64,000 nucleotides of DNA from Edaphochlamys debaryana (lineage: Eukaryota; Chlorophyta; Chlorophyceae; Chlamydomonadales), in NCBI GenBank assembly GCA_016858145.1, contig JAEHOE010000021.1, positions 186,001 to 250,000 on the forward strand, read 5' to 3'. The notes under the pieces are model-generated. The model ran no database searches, was not told where the DNA came from, and saw nothing but the letters and a program-made list of their open reading frames with translations. The translations under genes and the position numbers were made by a program. Positions 1-12,630 of this stretch are shown piece by piece (positions within the stretch are counted from its first letter, which is position 1; each line of letters opens with the position of its first letter).

Positions 1-3000
1 CAAGGTGTGTGCTAGCTGGCTCGGTGGAAATCAGGAGTAAACTACCGTGCACTCGGCATGGCAACTGGCCTTCTTTCGGCTTGTTGTCTGTGGGAGCCCA
101 GCGCAGCCCTAGATCCTTCCGACACCAACCTGCCACTCCGCAGGGTCTCAAGGAGGCGACAGAGCTCCCCGCTCGTGGCTCCAGGCGCGACACTTCTCGC
201 GTATGTCGCAGGCTGTTGGCCCACGACTTCCGGCAACGCACAGCGTTCGCGCAATAGCTATCACTTCCATGTAAAAAGCTTTCAACGGAGAACAGCGTGG
301 GCTTTTGACATCGGCCAACTGGCTGGCACAGCGCCGTACATGGGTCGCTGAATCCGAGGAGGGCCGAAAGCCGAAACCGACGTCGCAACTCGCAAGCGCA
401 GAGGGCTCTTGCGCATCTGTGCAGCGACTAGTGCATACCATAGTGCATATCTCCGCAGCAAGCAGCTAGCGCTGCCGGGCCGAACAAAAGCCTGCTACCG
501 GCGCCCGCCCGTGCCCGCCCTGCGCAGTCCTCGGTGGTTACAATGTGGGACCCAGAGGGGTGCACGGCAGCTGAACGCCGTGGCTTGGCAGCCAACCTCA
601 CGGACTTGCCCCCTGCAAGCCAGCACGCCGCCCCCTGACTAGGACGGCAGGGCCCCTACCCGGACTCCAAGCGAGATCTAGTGAAGACCATCCATCACCT
701 CAACTGCGCAGGCCCTGCATCCTCATCACGAGGGCACGCGCCGCCCCCCACCCCCTGACCGCCTCAGCCCCTCCTCCCACCGCCCCACCAGCCATAAATG
801 CGGGCCCTGGCTCGCCCCAGCCTGCCTCCATCTTCACCTCCCTCTCTTCCTCCCTACGCGTTGCCGCTGCTGGCGCCTCGGCCTGGGCCGGCACTCCAAG
901 GGCTCAACCGGCTGAGGAGCTCACAGCCGGCGCGGTTATGGGAGTTAGAATGACGGAAGACAGATCACAAGCACTCACATCAGATACTCGGTGAAGCACG
1001 GTTTCTTGCGTCATACCTGGCTAACCTGGGTGTTACAGGAAGGGGAGCAGGGGCGCCTGCCCACCTCCTCCCCGTGCTCTGCCTCTCCCCTTTCCCCATC
1101 CGCCTGCTACGGTACTCGCTCCCGCCCTGACCTAAACTGTCTTGGCTCTGACTTTGAAGTGAAGGTTGCTGCAGGTATCTGTACACCCCTCTCAGTCGGA
1201 GGACCAAGTCTCTTGGGGGCGGTTGCCCAACTTGCCCCAAACCCGCCCCCCTTCCCCGCCGCCACCTGTGTCCATCCTTCTCCACACTTCATCGCCCATA
1301 GCGTCCTCCCCTGCGCACGATCGCGGCAGCCGCAGCCCAGTGCCCGAGCCCCTGCCACGCTGCCAGGAGTGCCAGCGCGGTCGGCTGTGCAGTAAGCAAT
1401 GGGAATGGCTCGACGGGTGGATGCCCCCCCAAGGGTGAACACCGCAACCGCTCAAGACCCCGCCGGTGACATGCCGTTGCGCACGTTCTGCCCAGTTCTG
1501 CTGCTTGTTACTTGACAGCTTAGCCCTGGAGTTGCAATACAGTAACGAGTACCTTGCAGAGGGTGTTGGGCTACCCATTGCACCGATTTGGGACCGACCT
1601 GTGTCCTCCTCCCCGCTCCATCTTCCCCCTGCCAGCAGCCTCTCCCCCTGGGAAGTCTTATTGCAAATTTGCAACTACATACTCCACGCATTGCTGTCCA
1701 CGCGTCCAGGGGCGACTGACGGCGCCCACGCACTCTGTCTTGCTTGCGGAGCCGTCCCAGGGTCCAGGTAGGGTCCTGCCTACCCAGGGGTTGCTTATTT
1801 ATCAAGGCGTCCGGATCGATGCCGTGAGAGGCAACGTTACATGGCGAGGGTGTGGTGTGAGTCGAGGGATGAAGGAAAGCGGGGAGACATCATCCATCGC
1901 AGAGGTAGGGTCTCGGCCAAGATCAGGTGTATCTCTGCGCGCGGTGAGGGCTCAGCCCCCAGAAGCCAAGAGAGTCCCTCGGACGGCGGATGCATGCCGT
2001 TAGCCATCATGCCGCCGCTCCGGTCAGTGCTCCTCCCCCGTTGCGCCGCATGGTGACCGCATAACGTTAACGTGTGACGTTAGCCATCATGCAAACCTTC
2101 CTCCTCCCACGCTGCCCACGTGTCACTACGCAAGTGGCACCGCCATTCCATCCACCAGGCCGTGAGCTTGAATGAACGCGTGGAGTTGCGGCACAGGGCC
2201 AACCCACACACACACGGCCACACCTCATTCACGTATCAACAGGGCCGCCAGACACCACGGTCACTAGTAAGAATTCAGTGTACGGCAGATGCACCCTGCT
2301 TACTACCCCTTTTGAACGAGTTTCATTCAAGGTACCCGAACGGGCACCGGCTAGTTCCCCTCGCCAGACGAGTCGTGCTACAAGGAGGCGGCGGCTACAA
2401 GGCTCTATGCCGGTGTGTAGCCACGCACTGCCCCGCCCATGCAAGACACATCCACACCTGCAACAAGTGCATCAACATGCGCGCATGAGTGAAGGCAGGT
2501 AGAGAAGCTTCACAAGCGACCGGCGCCAACCAGCTGCCTAAGCAGCTTTCTAGGATTGAGTGTGATTGCCGTTTTCGGCTGGGGGGCATGGACTGCCCTG
2601 CCATCCACGGCTGCCTATCGCTACATTACTCTACGACCGCCCTCGCCATTCCCATGATCCCCTCCTCCTCACCACCATCGCGCCGAAGCACTGCGCGCGC
2701 ACTTTCTTGCCCATCGATTCGTGATCACCAACACGAGCACGCCGTGTGTTTCCAGACAGGCTGCACAGCGCACACCCGTCATCGCACGACTAGATCAATA
2801 GTAATCACGCATATACCTCTGCTCCTCCAGCTGATCATTGCATTAAGGTTGCGTTTAGGTTGTAAATCAATCGCCTCAAGCCCGCTGCGCCTTACGTCAC
2901 AAGCACCGCACTTGACCTCCTGTGTGGCTTGCCGGCCCCCAGCACGAATCTTCACGCATACGCACGTTCCTAACCCTGGACCCGCATCGCATTCCACACC

Positions 3001-3273
3001 ATGCGTGATCTCCCACCTTGCTAGCTGAACCAAGGCCGCCCCAACGGACCTGGTCACAGGGTTGGAGTTGACCAGCTTTCTTAAATGCCGCCGTCTAGGG
3101 CATCAACCGCCTCCTATGCCCCACCGATACCGGCGAGTACGCCGACCGATGTTTGGCGGCGGTCGGTCCACGCTTCACCCCACCGATTTGGCCCCGGTCG
3201 GCCGAGCGCCGGTGCAACAGAAGGGGATCCCCTACTTCACGCTCCGGTCCACGCCGCCCAATTTTGGACGCTT
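1..3273. other. Intergenic or 3' flank, no recognisable gene
   Basis: No reading frame here shows a recognisable domain, consistent splice structure or codon pattern. The frames are short and overlap on both strands, as expected by chance in GC-rich DNA. The right end must contain the 3' untranslated region of the protease gene that ends at 3274. No TGTAA poly(A) signal for that gene was seen close to the stop; the nearest minus-strand match is at 1837-1841, which would imply a long 3' UTR. Confidence 0.5.
1998..2092. repeat. 15-bp direct repeat pair, 80 bp apart
   Basis: The same 15 bases (CGTTAGCCATCATGC) occur at 1998-2012 and 2078-2092. Both copies are followed by C-rich sequence containing CTCC tracts. 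This looks like a short local tandem duplication. No function is implied. Confidence 0.6.
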
Positions 3274-6200
3274 CTAGGCGCTGCGGGTGTGCCCCCGGCT
3301 CCGGCTCCGCCCCCGGCTCCTCCGCGGCGGCGGGGCGTGGTGGGGCGCCTGCTTCTGGTCGGATGGGATGGGGAGCAGCTGGGGCTTGGGGACGGGCTTG
3401 GGGGCGGGCTTGGGGGCGGGCTTGGGGGAGGGCCTGGGTGACGGCCTGGGGGAGGGCGACGGCCTTGGGGAGGGCGACGGCCTGGGGGAGGGCGACGGCT
3501 TTGGGGAAGGCGAAGGCTTGGGGGAAGGCGAAGGCTTGGGGGAAGGCGAGGGCGAGCGCGCCGGCGGCGGCGACGCCACGCCTCCCGGCTCCACGCCGTC
3601 CGCGTTCTGCGCCTCTAGCTGCCGCGCGCGCACAAAGGCGGGGTTGAGCACGGACGTGAAGCCCCCTCTGAAGGCGCCCAGCGCCACCAGAGCGAACCGC
3701 TGCGGCAGGGCTGCGTCGGGATCCCCCCGGAGCAGGGCCGAGGGCAGCGAGGCGGCGCGGATGGTGATGGTGAGGGGCGTGTCAGGCGGGGGCGCGGAGA
3801 GGAGCACGCGCTCCAGGGTGTTGACGCGGTCGGGCGCGGGGTTTGGCTGCGAGGGAGGGGGGAGCGGGTGGGGGGGAAGGGGGTTGGGGAGGGGAAGGAA
3901 CAGAGTGTGTGTGTATGGACGCAGCACGCAGCTCCACGGGCCCCTCAAATCACCCCTTGCCCCCTCCGCGTCCGCCCTTATTTCCCCCGATCTGCCTCCG
4001 ACCCTCCCCCTTCCCTACCCGTGCCCTCCTCGTTGTTGCCAAGCACCACGGAGCGGGGGGCGCTCGAGCCCGGGGCGGGGCCCAGGGCGGGGCCCAGGGC
4101 CACCTCCAGGTCGAGATCGTTGACCAGCTGGGGGGCGGGGGCGGGGGCAGGGAGTGATTATCGCGCAAATTCGAGAGAAGAAAGAGGAGGAGCGGCAGCT
4201 AGGCAGGGAAGGGGAGATGAGAATGAGAATGATGAGATGCCATGGCTGGAGGTGGTGGGGATGGGCGCAGTGTTCCGAGAGGGAGGAGCGGTATGGCGCG
4301 AAGCAGGCAGGCGGTGGTCGTCCGCAGGCTGCGGTCCGCAGTGCCGCCAGGCGTCCAGCCGGGCTCCAGCTCCCAAACCCACCAGCCCCCTCCCCCGCCT
4401 AACACGAGCAGCCGTTCACCCACCGACCCCCCCCCCCCGGGCCCCACCTGCATCTCCGAATCCAGGTCAGCCGCGAAGTCGTACCACACCAACACAATGG
4501 CGATGGGGCTGCGGCGGAGGGGGGGAGTGAACAAGACGGGGGAGGGGAGGCCATGGGCGAGGAGGCTGCTGCTCGCTTGCTCACAACACACCGGTCCCGC
4601 CCGCCCGCGGTTTTATCGGCGATACACTTCGACCACTCCAACCCGCATATCCACATCTCAAGTCCGAACCTCCCAACCCCCAACCCTCCGCTCACCCCTG
4701 CCCGGTTGCGTTGATGCCCCTGAGGACCAGCTGCTGCCCAGCGGAGGAGAACTGGCCGCGGTCCACCAGGGCCAGCGCGGGCCCGGCCGGGCCCGCCTGG
4801 GCCCCGCCGCCCTGGCCCTTCAGCGGCAGGGCCCGGGACAGGTCCATGCGGCCAAAGCCCTGGTATGGGTCGGGCGCGGGGCCCACCTTGCCGCCAATGG
4901 ACAGAATGAGGCCGCCCTGACAGGGGGGGAGGGGAAGGGGGACGGGATGCGAGGGGGAGGGGGCAGGGAAAGGGGGTCATAGGGATGGGCATCTCGCAGG
5001 CGGAGTAAGAATGGCCGCTGTGGGGGTGCAGGAGGAGCATGTCCTCCCTCCAAACACCCATTACACCCCACCCCACCCCCGGCCCCTCCCTCCCTCCCAC
5101 TCACCGCCAGGTCTTCGGCTCCGGCAACCGTGAGCGCCTGGGCACGGGGGTGTGGGATCGATGGGTACAGGTTTGTGCCAAGGTCCGGAGGATACGGGGG
5201 TGTGGGGATCAATGGGAACGAATGTGTGCTGGGCAGAAGGATGCACAGAGGCATCAGATCGAATCCCCCATTCTCACACCCTCCCAACCCCCGCGGGCGA
5301 GGGGGTAGGGACGGGGGTTATCCCCATCCCATCGGCCTCACCCCCCTGTTGTCCGCCGCTGCCCCCCGATCACTCCCAACCAAAGCAGCACACCCGACGG
5401 CGAGGCACCCCTGGCACTGCAGTGGCTCCCCCCTTGTCCCCGCTCCGATCCCGCTCCAAAACCTCCGGGTAGTCCCCTCTTCCCCCCCTAGCCACCCCCC
5501 TACGTCCCCCCCCCCCCCTTTCCCCCTACCTTGAGCAGCATGCCCGAGGGCGCAAAGGGGGTGGCGGCGGTGTCGGAGGGATCGCCCGTGGGGTAGAAGC
5601 CGCGCCTTTGGGGGGAGGGGGAGGGGGGGGGGCGGGGGGCGAGTCAGATTCAGATGTGGGGTCAGAGGAGGAAGGGGCAGGGGCACCAGAAGGGGCGGGT
5701 ATGCTCCCGCTCCTGGGGACGGGCCCGGGGCCGGAGCTCGATTGGGTCTGGGTACAGACATGGGTGTCCATCCCTCCCCTTGGCCCCTGACCCACCCCCC
5801 TCCACCCCTGCCCTTGTCCACACACACACACACCTTCCTCTTCCCCCCCACACACACCTGAAGTATTGGCTCATGAGGGCCGCTGCACCAGCCGCCTGGG
5901 GGGGGTCGGGGGGGAGGATCCCATGCAGGGGTGCCGCTGACGTCAGCCCAGGGGTGAGTGCCCTCCAGCAACCCCGTGGGGGCGACGGTGCGACGCGACG
6001 TACTCCCAAGAACCCCCGTCGTAGGAACCCCAAACTTGACCCCCAACCCCAACCCCAACCCCAACCCCTTACGCCCACCTGGGGTGTTGCCATGGAGGTC
6101 CCACTCATGTTGACCAGCGTGCTGTAGCATGAGCCACCTGGGGGGGGGGGAAGAGGGCAAGGCGGGCAGACATCAGTGGTGGCGCTGAGCCAAGGGCATT

Positions 6201-9200
6201 GTGAGTGGGAACGGCTGCTCTGCTAGTGTAAGCCGGGAAACGAGTAGCGAGTGTGCGTGAGGGTGCCCCCGGATGCCGTGGTCCAAGCTGGCTTGCTGCC
6301 CAGCTGATGATTCTCTGGTTTACACGAGCAGCCCTTTGCACACACACACGAGCATTGCCTCTCTGGTTACCGCGCAGCAACCCGAGCATCTCTTCACACC
6401 CGAGCACGCACCCGAGAAGGTGCCAGCGTTGCGCGAGGCGGCTGACTGGATGAGCGCCCCGGGTGCCACGATCTCCGGCTTGATGCGGCCGTCAGACTGG
6501 GGGGAAGAGGGGCGGAGGGTGGAGGGTGGAGGGTGGGGGTGGAGGGAGGGGCGGAGCGTGGGTCAAAGGGGCGTTCGAGCTGTGTGTATGGGCCTGTCAG
6601 GCAGGCGCTTGGGAGAATGCCGTACGGTACGGTACTCACCATTGGACCGTACGACGAGAAGTACGCGATGGTACGGCTGTCGCACTCCACCTGTGCGAAC
6701 ACAAGCGAGGGGCGGAGGGATTCGGTGAGACCGCCGTTGGGACAGACCGACATGTAACGCATCACCGGGAAACATGTCGCCGCCAAAAGCACTATAGCGC
6801 CACGCCGGCAGAAGCAGTACGGTATAGCGCCACCCACCACTGTGTTGGTGATGGACAGGCTCAGACCTGCGCTGGAGTTGCCCAGCAGCCACTCACCCAC
6901 GCCCTGGGGGGGGAGGGGGGGGAGGGGGAGGGGAGAGGAGAGGGGGGGTTAAGAGCGTGGCGGGTGGGGCGGGGAGTGTTCAGTGTTGCTTTGCGCTCCA
7001 CCTGGCACCGCCGCCCCCGCACTGAACAACGCACACACCGCCCCAGCCCCCCGCCCCCCTCACCTGTGGAATGACCGATGTGGGCAGGCGCGTGGCGTAC
7101 GTGTTGGTGTTGGGGTAGACGGGGTAGGGCGGGAACTGCATCATGTCGCGGGCGTTGTTGATCACCATGAGCGCCACACCGCCGCCGGCCTCAACGGCGG
7201 CGGTCTGGGGGGGGGGGGGGTTTGAGGGGGCAGGGGGTGTGGGGTGTGTGTGTGGGGGGGGGTGTTTGAAGCTGAGCAGGAGAGCGTCGACCGTTGCGGG
7301 GTGGGGGGGGTGGAGGGAGGAAGAAACCCGCAGTCATGCGCACAGTTCGCCAGACCCTTTGCCCCTTGCTCCCATCACCTGCCATCAAGACACACACCGA
7401 CCTCTTTGTGCAAGGAGCAGGTCCCGCACCCATACACACACGCACACGCACACACTCCCCCCTCCCGTCCACCCCCCCAAACCACTCCCTCCCCTTGCCC
7501 CCGCCGACCCCCCCCCCTTTTCCCCCTACCTTCTCATAGAAGTAGCAGTTCCCGCGCACGGCCAGCACCACCGCCCCCGCCGTGGTGGACCGGGGGTTGC
7601 GGAGGGGCGTGCAGGCGTCGAGGGGGTCAGCCACCGTGAAGCGGGTCTGAGGGGGGGGGAGAGTGTCGAGGGGGAGGTGAAGAGGGGGAGGGGGGGTCGG
7701 TCGGCCACTGTAAAGCGGGTCTGTAGTAGCCTGCTCCCTGCCTTACAGCCCGCGTGATCCCGCCCACCCCCCATGCGGATCCCCACCTGCACGCCGTTCC
7801 TCAGGATCTGGAAGAGCGAGGGCAGGTCCCCGTTCTCCAAGGGGAAGAGCTGGGGGGGGGGGGAGGGGAGGTAGGTTGCAGAAGCGTTCAGGGCACCGGA
7901 AAGGCGCCTGGCAGGCGGCAGCGAATGCCGCACTGTGCACCCACGCCGTATCCCCCGTTCCCCTGCCTGTGCCCAGACTTGACGCAGCCCCTAGGTAGCC
8001 GCCTCCCCCCCTCCCACCCCCATTCCCAGGCAATCCCGCTAACAACCATACGCTCTTCCGCTTATCAGCTTCAAACACCCCCAACCCCACCCCCCCAAAC
8101 CCCCACCCACCAGCATTCGCATGGCCTGGGGGCCGGTGGCGAAGCCCTCGGAGTACCCCTGCGTCGCGGGAAGGGGGGGGGGGGTAAGGGAGGTTGCGAT
8201 CAGGTTCAGGGGCCAGGAGTGCCGAAGCGTGAAGATCTCCGTCCTGAAGGCACAAGGTGGGCCCCGGGCAGGGGCAGGAACCGGCCCCCCAGCCACCCCG
8301 CCCCCACCTGCACGGCCAGCGCCCGGTAGCCCATCCCCGCCCCCGCCGGCAGCCGCACGGAGGCGCCCACGGCCACTGGGGACTTGGCGGTGGCGGGGGT
8401 GCCGATGGAGCCACCGCGGGTGAGCGCGTCGGTGCCTGGGGGTGAAGGGGGGCGAGGGGGTGTTTGTCGATGAGCGAGATCGTGCCGACGCCAGGGAATC
8501 CAGGGCAGGGCGAGGAATGGGTACGGATGGAAGGTGGGCGGGTGGGAGGGTGGGAGAGTTGGACGAGGCAAGGGTGCTCGGAGCAGCGCTCTGGCGCCCC
8601 GCCCAAACCGCTCCCTCTCCCCCCGAGTCCTGCGGACCTACCGTTGTTCCCTGCCGCGATGAACGAGATCACGTCCGGGTTGCGCCACAGGAAGCGGTCG
8701 AACTCTGGAGTGGGGGAAAGGGGGGGTGGAGGGGGGTGGAGGAGGGGGTAAGAGGGGGTGGAGGAGGGGGTGGGGGGGTGGGGGAGGGAACAAGGGGGCG
8801 GCGTTTGATACGGCCGAGCAGAGAGACGGGCGGGATGAGACAAGCGGAGCGCAGCGGAGGGGTGGGAGCGCTTAGGGGACAGGCATGGTACACGCTCTTG
8901 TCGTACGCGGTACGGCTCACGTTGTGCGCCTGCGTCGTACACGTTGATGTCCGTACCCCATGAGTCAGACGTGATGGTCGCACCCACGGCCGTGTGCAGC
9001 TGCAGTGGGGGCGAGGGGAGGGGCACGGGGTAAGTTCTCCTCCAAAGTAACCACCATGCCGTACGGCTCCGCGCCGTGCCTCACGGCCATCTCCCAACCG
9101 CCCAGCCGCTGTCGTACCGGCAGGTACGACTCGTCGAGCGGGTCGGGCGGCAGCAGGGTGCCCTCGGGGATGGTCCTAGAGGCGCGGGCGCCAATGTCTA

Positions 9201-12200
9201 CCATGGACAGCTTGGCCCTGTCAGGGGGGGAGGAGGGGAGGGAGGGGGGGGGTCTGGGCTTAGCATGGTGGGACAGGAACAGCTAGCTGTGCCGTACACA
9301 AGGCCCAGGCCCAGGCCCCTCACCTCGGCGCCTGGCCGGTCCCAGTGTCCAGAGACAGCGGGGCCCAGTTGGGATCGCTGGGGTCCGGCGCGGGCCCAAC
9401 CGCCGGCGCCAGCCGGGGGCTGGACCCGGGCCCCGCCCCACCGTCGGCAGTCCCCGCCGCCCCCGGGCCCTGCGAGGGCACCCCCGTCGGCTCGGGGGAC
9501 GGCGGCGGCGGCCGCCGCTTCCGCTTTGCCCCCGCTCCGTCCTCCACCTCCGCCGCCAGCCCCCCTGCAACCCCCGTGGTAGCGGTGCCGCCCTCCACCG
9601 GTCCATCCCCAGTAGCGGGGCCGGGGGCGACGGAGAGGGCGCTGGTCGGGCCGGGGGCCAGGGGGTTGGTGAGCATGGGCGTGCCGGTGCCGGGGGGGAG
9701 CATGGAGGCGAGGCACACGCCGCCCACGGTGCCCGAGGTGTGGGTTCCGTGGCTCCCCCCCTGGTTGGGGGCGTCACCCACCACCGCCCCTGACAGGGGG
9801 GGAGAAGAGGGAGGGCAGGATGGGCTGTCAGGGGAGGCGTCCGGGGCAGGGAACAGGCCTCGTCCACGGCGCTCCCACTCAAGTTCGCCACCCTCGCCCA
9901 TGCTTCCCCCAAAGTCTCCCTCCCCTTCCCTTTCCTCCCTCCCCCACGCCTCGTCCCAGCCAGCACTGCACCAGCTTCCGGCACCCCCTCCCTCCCTCCC
10001 CCCCTACCATACCCTCCCCCTCCTGCCTCCCCCATGCCTCCCCCTCCCCCGTCCTCAACCCCACCTTGGCCCAGCCAGTACTGCACCAGCTTGCGGTGCC
10101 CGTCCGGCCCCGGGCGGAAGTACGAAGAGTCGCCCGGGGTGGCGCTGATGGTGCCCCGGATGTCGGCCGAGGACCATCGGGGATCCGCGAAGAAGCAGTG
10201 ATCCAGATCCAGGCCCGTGTCGCCCACCTTGGGGTGGGGAGGAAAGAGGGGGGGGAGGCAAAAGGGGGGGGAGGCAAGAGGGGGGGGGAGTGAGCGGTGG
10301 TTGCAGTGGGGGACGCAAGAGGGACGGACGGGGAAGGAGGGGGCCTGGGGGGCCCTGGCTAGTCGGGGTGATCTTTGACGAGTGAGAGACTGGAGAGCCC
10401 CAAGGGTGTGGGCAAGTCGTGGAGGAAGCCGCAGGGGCAACCGGAAGGCAGAGGGCAAGCGAGCGGGAGGGAGGAAGGGGTAGGGGCCCCCAACCCCACA
10501 CACCCGCCCCACACAGCCCGGCCCCCGGCACTCACCCCCACCACCACCCCTCGGCCGTCCAGCCCCGCGTCCCACAGCGGCCGCCGCGCCGCCTGCTCCG
10601 CCCGACTGGCGCCCACAGGGTCCCGGTAGTGCGCTTGGCTCAAATCGCCTGGGGAGCGGGGAGGAGGGAGGGGGGAGGAAGGGAGAATGAGGGGGGAGGG
10701 GGGTGGGGGAACTCCTCCCTAACGCCCCTTCGTCTGTCCTCTCCTGGCCCTGTCCCCCCAAGGGCATCCCTCCTCCCCTTCCCCGAATCCCTGCCCCTCC
10801 CCTGAACCGCTTCCCCACCCCCACCGCCCTTCCCCCAGCCCGCACCCACCCGTCTGCGTGAGGATGCTGGCGCGGGCGTTGCGCGATCCCACCCACAGCC
10901 GCGGCGCCACCCAGCGGACCACGGGTTGGGCAGCCAGCCAGGCCACGGCGGAGGGGATGTCCTGGGGGGGGGACGGGATGGAAGGGGGGGGGGTGGAACA
11001 GGGGGTAAGCGTGTGTGTTTTGGTCACGCGGGCGTGGGGTGGCGGGGGAGGGCGGCCAGCCAGGCCACGACGGAGGAGATGTCTTGTAGAGGGGAAAGGG
11101 GGGGGTGAGGTGTGGGGGTTAGACCTAGGCAGCAGGGAGAGAAGCGCAGACGGTTGATGGCGCTGAGCACGGAAAAGCGCCGTACTGGCGCTGTAGGACA
11201 GCACCTTGTGCCGTACCTGCTCGCACACAAACACCCGCAGGCTGCGGAGGGACACCGGGCCGAGGCCGTCGGCGCCCCTCTGTGCCGCCACCAGCGGCGT
11301 GCACGCGCCCTCGCCGCCGCCGGCGCCGTCAGTGTCCTCGGCCGCCGCCGCCAGCGCCGCCGCCAGCGCCGCCGGCCAGTCTGACTCCGCCGCCTCAACC
11401 GCCGCAGCGGTGAGTACGGGCAGGAGCTGTACGCTCAGTTCGTACAGCGCCGGCGGCTCGGCGTCCTCGGCGAGGTGGCGGCGCCGCCGGCTGTCGTGCT
11501 CGGCGCCGCCGTGTACCGCCGCCGGTACGAACGTCTGGATCATGCCCAGCGCCGCCGCCCGCGCCGCCGCCGCGTCCCGCTCATCGCCTCCGTCGGGCAG
11601 GGGGAAGCCCGGCGGCGCCGTCGCGCGCAGCGCCCGCCGCCGGCCCTCGGCGGCGGCGCCGTCAGAGACGGCGACGGCAGCCCCGGCGGCGCCGTCGACA
11701 GGCTCGATTTCAAAGGCGTTGGGGTCACGCCCCAGCCGCCGACGGACCGCCACCGCCACCGCCAGCCCCGCCTCCTCCGCCTCGCCCTCAGCCGCTGCCC
11801 CGCCCTGCCCCTGCTCCGCCGCTGCCGCCCCCGCCGCCGCCAGCCGCCGGCTCCGCCGCTGCGCCGGCAGCTGCCCGGCGGCGGCCGTCGCGGTGCCGCT
11901 GGCGGCGCCGCCCCCGCTGACGGCCTCGGCGGCGCCGCCGACGGCCTCCGTCTGCATGAGGCTGGGGTCGCGCCGCGAGGGGCCGGAGCGGGTCAGCAGC
12001 GGACCCCACTCGGGTGACGTGCGCTGCTGCGGCCCCAGCTCAGCCTGCGTGCGGTGGGGGTCGGGTTGCCAGTTATGGAAATTAAAAGACAGAGATTGCT
12101 TCCCGGCCCTGCCTCCCCCCGTGGATGCAGACAGGCGTACACAAGGCCCTTGACCCCTACGGCACCCTGCCTGGAGCCCGCAGGCCGGAGCCCGGACCCA

Positions 12201-12630
12201 CCATCTCGGCTCCCGCCTCCGCCGCCACCGCCTCCGCCACCCCCAGCGGCGCCGCCACCAGCAGCACCCCGGGCGCCAGCAGCGACAACACCCGGCCGCC
12301 CCGCGCCGCCAGCGCCGCCGACAGCGCGCTGCCCACGACGCCGCCGCCGCCGCCGCCGTCGCCGCCGCCGCCAGGCGTCTCTACGTCGAAGGCTACGGCG
12401 TGCAGGCGGAGGCTGGGCACGTCGCCCCAGGCGTCAGACTGGTAGGCCGAGGGATCAGGCCCAGACGGGTCCAGCGGGATGTCGGCAGATCGCGCGCCCA
12501 GGCCCAGGCCCAGCCCGAAGGCCCGCGCCGCGATCTCGGGGGGCGGAGGGCTGGCGGGGGTTCTGTTGGGGCCCGGTCCAGGGGAAGCGGGGGGATTCGT
12601 CAGGCACAGGAGGGCGGCAATCGGGAGCAT
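3274..12630 (-). CDS. Subtilisin-like serine protease, KP-43 type (S8), with PA domain and Ser-Pro-rich tail
   Basis: Predicted secreted or wall-associated endoprotease of about 1,417 residues. Exons (minus strand): 12630-12202, 12044-11217, 10961-10850, 10648-10536, 10227-10065, 9789-9324, 9217-9085, 8999-8921, 8704-8642, 8435-8308, 8158-8111, 7849-7787, 7646-7530, 7204-7064, 6903-6838, 6690-6640, 6496-6412, 6137-6079, 5895-5858, 5605-5530, 5137-5105, 4916-4696, 4508-4448, 4127-4019, 3846-3274. The catalytic triad is Asp497 (VGDTGLD), His562 (GGSHGTHTSG) and Ser1043 (MSGTSMATPQ); the oxyanion Asn lies in FIAAGNN. A PA domain (about 875-961) sits between the Asn and Ser motifs. The C-terminal jelly-roll (LVWYDF, LVNDLDLEV, RVNTLERVLL) is typical of KP-43 enzymes. 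About 456 Ala-rich residues precede the catalytic domain. The start was chosen at MLPIAALLCL, a weak signal peptide; an in-frame ATG lies at 12690. A low-complexity insert of about 130 residues follows the His motif. The junction between the last two exons does not keep phase. Confidence 0.86.
3400..3556 (-). repeat. Coding minisatellite for the Ser-Pro/Lys-Pro tail of the protease
   Basis: Repeated 12- to 18-bp units (GGGGGAAGGCGAAGGCTT-like and GGGGGAGGGCGACGGCCT-like) encode on the minus strand alternating SPSPKP and SPSPRP, grading into KPAPKPAPKP. Such arrays are sites of proline hydroxylation and O-glycosylation in volvocine wall proteins, so wall anchoring or gametic/vegetative lytic activity is plausible. 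The number of units is likely to vary between strains. Confidence 0.8.
7698..7724 (-). repeat. Intronic echo of protease exon 13 start
   Basis: Inside the preceding intron, about 75 bases upstream of the real acceptor at 7646. It repeats the acceptor CAG and the first seven codons (TRFTVAD). The three base differences within those codons are all synonymous third positions. Confidence 0.85.
9948..9984 (-). repeat. Intronic echo of protease exon 5 end
   Basis: Lies about 80-115 bases downstream of the real donor at 10064. It repeats the final codons of the exon (RKLVQYWLGQ becomes RKLVQCWLGR), followed by a G-rich donor-like sequence. Differences include non-synonymous ones, so it is probably decaying. 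Confidence 0.8.
11053..11084 (-). repeat. Intronic echo of protease exon 3 start
   Basis: Copy of the first codons of the exon that starts at 10961 (DIPSAVAWLAA becomes DISSVVAWLAA), located about 120 bases upstream in the intron. It retains an AG in front of the copied codons. Confidence 0.85.

Noticed and set aside
6040..6066. CCCCAA repeats resembling telomeric DNA
   Set aside because: Only about four units, inside a protease intron. Volvocine telomeres use TTTTAGGG, and other simple C/A tracts are common here.
8190..8247. Possible extra protease exon (RTEIFTLRHSW on the minus strand) preceded by TTCAG
   Set aside because: No GT donor exists between this stretch and the acceptor of the next certain exon (8158), so it must be intron.
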